A DNA stretch of 19,078 nucleotides from Candidatus Egaibacter danicus (GTDB lineage Bacteria; Pseudomonadota; Gammaproteobacteria; Burkholderiales; Burkholderiaceae): the NCBI GenBank assembly GCA_011391115.1, contig JAABRC010000011.1, forward strand, positions 1-19,078. The letters are read 5' to 3'. The notes below the pieces were generated by a model. It worked only from the letters and a program-made list of their open reading frames with translations, did not search any database and was not told the origin of the DNA. Shown here piece after piece: positions 14,632 to 19,078 of this stretch. The first letter of the stretch is position 1. Every line of letters begins with the position of its first letter. The translations under genes were made by a program, and so were the position numbers.

Positions 14632-16590
14632 TTAGGTGCGTGTAAAGAAGAACTGCTGCGGCAACGCTGGGCCAGGGTTTGGCCACGCCCAGGAGTTGGG
14701 GTAGCTCTTGGGCACGTTTTGCAGGTTCGTTTTGACAATGCCAAAGGTGTTCACCGCCAGACAGACGCCGATGGTTTCAAAAGACTCGGCAGCAAGGTCG
14801 AATACTTTTTTCATGGCTTCACCGCGTTTCTTCAGGTCGGCAGTCGCCAGCGCATCATCAAACAGTTTCTTGCGCTGCTTCTGGCTTTCTGGCGGCTCCT
14901 GGCCGTCTTTGCCACCTGACGCAAACCATTGGGTCCAGGGAATCGCGTAACGCGAACCTTGAATGTGCTGAGCGTAATAGTCGCGCGGATCCAGCATCGG
15001 GTCCAGCCCGCCGGGCCCGGGCCAGGTGGCTGCGTCATGGTCATTGCTGTCGCCACGGGTGTAGTAGAGCGCCCGCTCAATCGTGTTCACCTTCATGTCC
15101 ACACCAATCTCGGCCCAATGGCGCTTGACCAACTCAAGCGTGTCCACCGCATCAGGATACAGCGTAGGGATCACGTCAATTGAGAAGAACACGCGTTGTC
15201 CATCCGGACGTAAACGGAACTTCTGCGCATCGCGTTTGCCATAGCCAATTCTGTCCAGGATTTCGTTGGCCTGTTTGGGATCATGGTTGGTGAACTGGCG
15301 AGCCAGTTTTTCGTTGTACCAGGGGTGTCCGGGGCGCGGTCCGGTTTGGTAGGGCTCTGACTGCCCGAGGTACACCAGATCGATGATCTCCTTGCGATTC
15401 ATGCCGAGGGACAGCGCCTGGCGGAACTGCTTGTTTGCGAACATCTCGCGCATCTTCGGGTCTTTGTGGGTCAAATTCAGATAAATCTGGACTTGCTGCG
15501 CACTCGTTGCAACCAGTTCTAACAGGCGGTAGCCACCCTTCTGCTGGTTTTGCGACAAGGTAGGCTTGTTTTGCAGCGAATCGATGTGACGTTCCTGAAT
15601 GTCGAGCTTGCCCGACAGTGCGTCCAGCATCAGCGATTCGACGTCCTGCGCGATGCTGAAATTGAGCCGGTCAATGTAGGGGAGTTGCTGCCCAGCCTGG
15701 TCAACCTGCCAGAAGTAGGGGTTGCGTTCCATCACGACGCGGGTCACGCCACCAGAGTACGCTTCAGTGACCACCCAGGGATCCAGTGTGGGTTTCTCGA
15801 CGTTGCCCCAACGGGCCGGGATTTCAATGTCACCACATTTGCTGCGGAACAGGCCTGCCCAATCGGACTGGTTGGCTGCCTTGGCTTGCGCGGCCACGTT
15901 GGTGTTGTACTTGGGGTGAAACTGGCTGCAATAGTGTTTGGGGAACAGCGTGGGGTATTGTCCCAGCGGTGTGGCCAGTTGCTCCAGGAACATTGCGTAA
16001 GGTGTGGCAAAGGTGAACTTCACCGTGCTGTCATCTATTTTGACAACTTGCGCTGGTTTGTTGGCGATGACCAGCGTGGAGGGAACGGATTTATACAGCT
16101 CCGGGTTTTTTGCACACTCTTCAATCGAGAACACCACGTCATCTGCCGTGAAAGGCTTGCCATCAGACCACTTCATGCCCTTGCGCAAGTAAAAAGTGAA
16201 CTCGGTTGAGGTGGCGTTGACATCCCACTTCTCTGCTACACCGGGCAACACCTCGGTGAACGCCAGATTCCAGCGCACCAATCCCTGGTTGCCCACCATC
16301 CGCAGAATACCGTTGTGGTCTGCACTGCCGCGCAGACCGCGCCGCAGTGCGCCGCCGTACACCCCTACTTTTTCGGCCTGAACCACGAGGGGTGACGCAG
16401 GCAACCGCTGTGCTAACGCCGGTAGCTTGCCGTCAGCAACCAGTTTTCCCAGTGTCGGTGCTTCTTTGGCCTGTTGCGCGAACGCAGAGTGGCCCATGCC
16501 GGCCAATGCAGCCGCACCGGCAAAGCCCTTGAGCACGGTGCGCCGACCGGCGCTTGTGGCACTCGAGCTTGTTGTTGTCTCTTCTTTCAT
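14632..16590 (-). CDS. Tat-exported family-5 solute-binding protein of ABC importer
   Basis: This 652-residue periplasmic binding protein is of the SBP_bac_5 (OppA/DppA) family. The N-terminus carries a twin-arginine signal: GRRTVLKG with R16-R17, a hydrophobic stretch 22-36, and a probable cut after AFA (residue 38). The family block EFTFYLRKGMKWSDGKPFTADDVVFS (about 127-152) is clear. At about 610 mature residues it is longer than dipeptide-binding DppA, resembling members that bind oligosaccharides, sugar acids or other bulky ligands. The ATG at 16590 has GGAGAAC about seven bases upstream. It is the first gene of the leftward transport and catabolic operon. Dehydratase and mutarotase genes downstream argue for a carbohydrate ligand rather than a peptide. 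Confidence 0.92.
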   Translation of the reverse strand: MKEETTTSSSATSAGRRTVLKGFAGAAALAGMGHSAFAQQAKEAPTLGKLVADGKLPALAQRLPASPLVVQAEKVGVYGGALRRGLRGSADHNGILRMVGNQGLVRWNLAFTEVLPGVAEKWDVNATSTEFTFYLRKGMKWSDGKPFTADDVVFSIEECAKNPELYKSVPSTLVIANKPAQVVKIDDSTVKFTFATPYAMFLEQLATPLGQYPTLFPKHYCSQFHPKYNTNVAAQAKAANQSDWAGLFRSKCGDIEIPARWGNVEKPTLDPWVVTEAYSGGVTRVVMERNPYFWQVDQAGQQLPYIDRLNFSIAQDVESLMLDALSGKLDIQERHIDSLQNKPTLSQNQQKGGYRLLELVATSAQQVQIYLNLTHKDPKMREMFANKQFRQALSLGMNRKEIIDLVYLGQSEPYQTGPRPGHPWYNEKLARQFTNHDPKQANEILDRIGYGKRDAQKFRLRPDGQRVFFSIDVIPTLYPDAVDTLELVKRHWAEIGVDMKVNTIERALYYTRGDSNDHDAATWPGPGGLDPMLDPRDYYAQHIQGSRYAIPWTQWFASGGKDGQEPPESQKQRKKLFDDALATADLKKRGEAMKKVFDLAAESFETIGVCLAVNTFGIVKTNLQNVPKSYPNSWAWPNPGPALPQQFFFTRT

Positions 16591-16956
16591 AGATGTTCTC
16601 CGAAAAATGTTTCAAACCCCAGAAACAGGCGTTGTTGCCATCTCTGCATGCGTCACTCACATCAACATGACCGTGGCTTTCGCCCGGCACCTGAATCAGT
16701 CACAAGAAAGCAATCGTGGGAAGATAACTGATGACTGATGACTAACGGTGTAACTTTCTCAGAAGAAATTTGCCATGTCAATCGAACTGCACTCGGGTTA
16801 ACCCTAGATTTCTCAAAATATACCAACGCTGTCCATGTGTTTATAGATAAGTTATCGTACAACTCATCGATTTGTCGCAAAATCTGCTTTGGAATATCCA
16901 AAGCCGTTGAGGCTGCATAAGCCTATCCCCCGAAACACATTACCCACCATCCATCC
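16591..16956. promoter_or_regulatory. Divergent control region with several dyad sequences
   Basis: This 366-base non-coding, AT-richer stretch separates the leftward transport operon from the rightward aldolase-type gene. It holds three perfect dyads: GGGTTAACCC (16795-16804), GATAAGTTATC (16846-16856) and GCTTTGGAATATCCAAAGC (16886-16904). It also has a doubled CTGATGA (16728-16741). On the minus strand a perfect TTGACA (plus 16776-16781) could be the -35 of the binding-protein gene, with a poor -10 (GAAAGT) 17 bases on. On the plus strand TTGTCG (16872-16877) and TATCCA (16895-16900) are a candidate pair for the aldolase gene. The regulator itself is not encoded in the window. Confidence 0.5.
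16886..16904. promoter_or_regulatory. 19-base dyad, candidate operator
   Basis: GCTTTGGA and TCCAAAGC are perfect 8-base arms around ATA. The dyad overlaps the best -10 candidate for the rightward gene and lies 53 bases before its ATG. It is a good fit for a dimeric repressor or activator of GntR, IclR or LacI type. A leader hairpin is the alternative. The family cannot be told from the site alone. Confidence 0.45.
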
Positions 16957-17877
16957 ATGAACATCGATCCTTTGAAGGTTGACGAGTTTTCTCATTCGGT
17001 TCTGGCCGTCCCACCTTTGGCGCGACGAGCCGATTTGTCGCTTGACGACGTGCAAAATCGCAAGCTCATCAAGCACATCGAAGCGGGCGGATTTCGAACC
17101 CTGCTTTATGGCGGCAATGCGAACCTGTATCACACGTCGATCCGTGATTACGCACACCTGCTGGAGCAACTCGCTGCTGACGCTGCAGACACTACCCGTG
17201 TGATCCCGGCGATTGGTCCGGACTTCGGAAAAATGATGGATCAGGCCCAGTTGCTGAAAGGCACGGGTTACCGTACGGCCATGGTGTTGCCGATGCAGGG
17301 CTTCACCACGCCGGAAGGCGTTGCCACTGGCATATCCAAGTTTGTGGATACAGCGGGCATACCCGTCACGCTGTACATCAAGAGCGAGCAGTACGTGGAC
17401 ATCGAAACTCTGGGCCGGCTGGTGGACGAGGGGCGCATCATCGCTGTCAAATACGCCATCGTGCGGGATGAGCCGGCAAATGATCCTTACCTGCAGGCGC
17501 TGATTGACCGAATCACGGCAGCCAAAATTGTCAGTGGTATGGGCGAGCGTCCAACCCTGGTGCACCTGGCGCGTTTTGGTCTGGCGTCCTACACCACCGG
17601 CTCGGGTTGCATTGCACCCAAGGCATCCATGGCGCTGCTTCAGGCACTCAAACAAAACGACACGGCGCGTGCCCAGGCTATTCATGCACGGTTTTTGCCG
17701 CTGGAAACACTGCGTGACTCGATATCACTCATTCGTGTCCTGCACGATGCAGTAACCCTTTGCGGCGTGGCCGATATGGGCGCTCACTTGCCGTTGCTCA
17801 GCGCATCGCCGGCAAATCGGCACGCCGAAATAAAGGTGGCTGCAGAGGTGCTTCTGGCGTATGAGCAGAGCTGCTGA
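16957..17877 (+). CDS. DHDPS/NAL-superfamily lyase, atypical member
   Basis: This 306-residue protein has the length of class I aldolases of the dihydrodipicolinate synthase/N-acetylneuraminate lyase superfamily, which form a Schiff base with a keto acid. The probable Schiff-base lysine is K165 in IIAVKYAIVRDE, and the strand VTLYIKSEQY places a tyrosine at 140. The usual GGTGE pyruvate-binding motif is replaced by YGGNANLYH (51-59), and the usual YN of the tyrosine motif by YI. The chemistry may therefore differ from DapA or KdgD. Next to two sugar-acid dehydratases, a role in cleaving or further dehydrating a 2-keto-3-deoxy sugar acid is likely but unproved. No clear ribosome site precedes the ATG. 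Confidence 0.8.
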   Translation: MNIDPLKVDEFSHSVLAVPPLARRADLSLDDVQNRKLIKHIEAGGFRTLLYGGNANLYHTSIRDYAHLLEQLAADAADTTRVIPAIGPDFGKMMDQAQLLKGTGYRTAMVLPMQGFTTPEGVATGISKFVDTAGIPVTLYIKSEQYVDIETLGRLVDEGRIIAVKYAIVRDEPANDPYLQALIDRITAAKIVSGMGERPTLVHLARFGLASYTTGSGCIAPKASMALLQALKQNDTARAQAIHARFLPLETLRDSISLIRVLHDAVTLCGVADMGAHLPLLSASPANRHAEIKVAAEVLLAYEQSC

Positions 17878-17906
17878 ACCGTTCGCAAACATGTGATACA
17901 TTGCGT

Positions 17907-17957
17907 CCGTCGGGGTTTCAGCTCCCCGGCATAGGGCTCCAACAAACCCCAAGACGG
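17907..17957 (+). ncRNA. Structured leader before the chromate-resistance genes
   Basis: CCGTC (17907-17911) pairs with GACGG (17953-17957). Directly inside it, GGGGTTT (17912-17918) pairs with AAACCCC (17944-17950), giving a 12-pair stem with a 2-base bulge. The inner 25 bases contain CTCCCC and AGGGCT blocks that can pair weakly. An alternative small hairpin, CGGGG/CCCCG (17911-17915 with 17924-17928), competes with the long stem. It lies 38 bases before the probable GTG start of the ChrB-domain gene. Candidate structured RNAs named chrB motifs have been reported upstream of chrB genes; whether this is one is not tested. Confidence 0.45.
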
Positions 17958-17995
17958 TGTCCCGTCCAATAGCTGGTAACGCTTTGGAGCATTTT

Positions 17996-18880
17996 GTGGA
18001 CACCTCTATCAATTCCTCTTTTTCCATTTCTCCGCAACAACTTGCTGCCCGTCTGGGCCGGGCTGATGCGCCGTTGCTGCTGGATGTGCGGCGCGATGCC
18101 AAATTTCGCGAGAGCCCGCGCCTGCTGGCCGGTGCGCTGCGCACCTGAAGAAGTGGCGGCTTTTGCTGCGGCCCAGTTGCCGCGTGAAGTCGTGGTGTAT
18201 TGCGTTTACGGGCACAACGTCAGCGCCGATGCCGTGGCCACCCTGCGGGCGACAGGCTGGGATGCACATGCCCTGGCGGGCGGTATCGAGGGGGAGAAGA
18301 CGGCGCAGACGCCGAAAAAGACATTGCCCAGTGGCGCGCACAGCCCGCCCCGGCCATCATCAAGCGGCCTGACTGGGGGGTAACTGGCGAACGCGCCTCG
18401 CGCTGGATTACCCGCGAGCGACCAAAGATCGATCGCATTGCCTGCCCGTGGCTGATTCGTCGCTTTATTGATCCGCGCGCTGAGTTCTTCTATGTGCCAA
18501 CCGCGCAGGTGTTTGCCGAAGCGAAGCGTCTGGGGGCCATGGCGTATGACATTCCCGGCGCGCCAGTGTCACACGAAGGTGAGTGCTGCAGCTTTGATGC
18601 CGTGCTGAGGGAGTTTGATCTGTCAGAACCAGCGCTGAACCTGTTGGCCACCATCGTGCGGGGTGCCGACACTGATCGCCTCGATCTGGCACCGCAGTCG
18701 GCAGGCCTGCTGGTCCTGTCGCTTGGCTTTTCCCGCCTGCATGCCGGAGATGACCTGGCCATGCCGGAGGCTGCCATGCCCCTGTACGACGCGCTGTATG
18801 CCTGGTGCTGCGACAAGGTGAGCGCAACGGGTGAACCCCACAACTGCAAACCCGAGAGCATGGCTGGAGCAAAAGCATAA
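17996..18880 (+). pseudogene. Rhodanese plus ChrB-domain chromate resistance gene, frameshifted
   Basis: One protein is spread over three reading-frame pieces. Piece 1 (17996-18148) starts at a GTG behind GGAG and encodes a rhodanese-like start (QLAARLGRADAPLLLDVRRD). Piece 2 (about 18141-18286) continues with EEVAAFAAAQLPREVVVYC and the active-site loop CVYGHNVS. Piece 3 (about 18287-18880), in the same frame as piece 1, has the ChrB C-terminal domain with KIDRIACPWLIRRFIDPRAE and ends GAKA. The second shift fits loss of one G in the GGGGG run at about 18284-18288. The first, near 18132-18148, needs a one-base gain or two-base loss and sits in the palindrome GGTGCGCTGCGCACC. Homologues act in chromate resistance, usually beside chrA as here. 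Real decay and sequence error are both possible. Confidence 0.8.
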
Positions 18881-19078
18881 ATGCGCCTGTCCAGCAAACA
18901 AATGACGGCGTAAGTTTTAGTGAGGCCTTGAAGTTCTGGCTCAAACTGGGCTTCATCAGTTTTGGGGGCCTGCCGGACAGATCGCCATCATGCACCGCGA
19001 GTTGGCGGAGCAGAAACGCTGGATTTCAGAGAAGCGGTTTCTGCACGCGCTGAACTACTGCATGTTGCTGCCCGGGCC
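18881..19078 (+). pseudogene. chrA: Chromate transporter ChrA, 5' part, frameshifted and cut by window end
   Basis: The ATG at 18881 follows the ChrB-domain stop directly. Read literally it stops after ten codons, but the neighbouring frame encodes a good ChrA start, [20 protein letters not shown]. One extra A in the AAA at 18896-18898 would join them as [18 protein letters not shown] second shift follows at about 18969-18970, where one extra C would restore [15 protein letters not shown]. The frame then runs to the window end with [20 protein letters not shown]. ChrA proteins export chromate across the inner membrane. Two single-base shifts within 200 bases match the pattern in the preceding gene. 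The rest of the gene lies beyond the window. Confidence 0.8.

Noticed and set aside
16728..16743. Tandem CTGATGA repeat as a possible array
   Set aside because: Only two copies are present. This is too short for a CRISPR or iteron array and is noted only as part of the promoter region.
1..19078. CRISPR array, tRNA, rRNA, insertion sequence or prophage genes
   Set aside because: Reading both strands I saw no direct-repeat array, tRNA cloverleaf, rRNA segment, transposase, integrase or phage structural gene.

Overview
The window reads as a chromosomal segment of a Gram-negative betaproteobacterium, most likely Comamonadaceae (Rhodoferax/Polaromonas/Acidovorax-like). The grounds are the protein flavour of MetX/MetW, Amt and the ChrA/ChrB pair, moderately high GC, and a short AT-rich interspersed element of a kind I recall from that family. 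All of this is from memory; no database was searched.

Left part (1-5161). A bufferin-type operon runs rightwards: the 3' end of a DUF2282 (BufA1) peptide gene, the DUF692 multinuclear iron enzyme BufB, the DUF2063 partner BufC, and a DoxX-family membrane protein. It is followed by a leftward ammonium transporter gene (amt) with a good sigma-54 promoter, a rightward TMEM165/GDT1-family cation exporter gene, and a leftward formate/nitrite transporter gene. The two convergent gene pairs are separated by only 9 and 1 bases, with no room for terminators.

Methionine part (5199-7072). A SAM-II riboswitch followed by a stem-loop with a T-rich tail precedes metX-metW, two overlapping genes for methionine biosynthesis.

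Sugar-acid part (7086-17877). Seven leftward genes, read from 16590 down to 7109, form a likely operon. They encode a Tat-exported family-5 solute-binding protein, two Opp/Dpp-type permeases, a double-ATPase subunit, a galactonate-dehydratase-like enolase-superfamily enzyme, an aldose-1-epimerase-like protein and a glucarate-dehydratase-like enzyme. Diverging from it across a 366-base control region with three dyad sequences is a DHDPS/NAL-superfamily gene. Together they look like import and dehydration of a sugar acid, or of an oligosaccharide yielding one, followed by retro-aldol cleavage or a further dehydration. The substrate cannot be read from sequence, and no regulator gene lies in the window.

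Right end (17878-19078). A structured leader precedes a chromate-resistance pair: a rhodanese plus ChrB-domain gene and the start of chrA. Both are broken by frameshifts, about four in 1 kb. At least three of them fit single-base losses in homopolymers, so sequence error near the end of this sequence is as likely as true decay.
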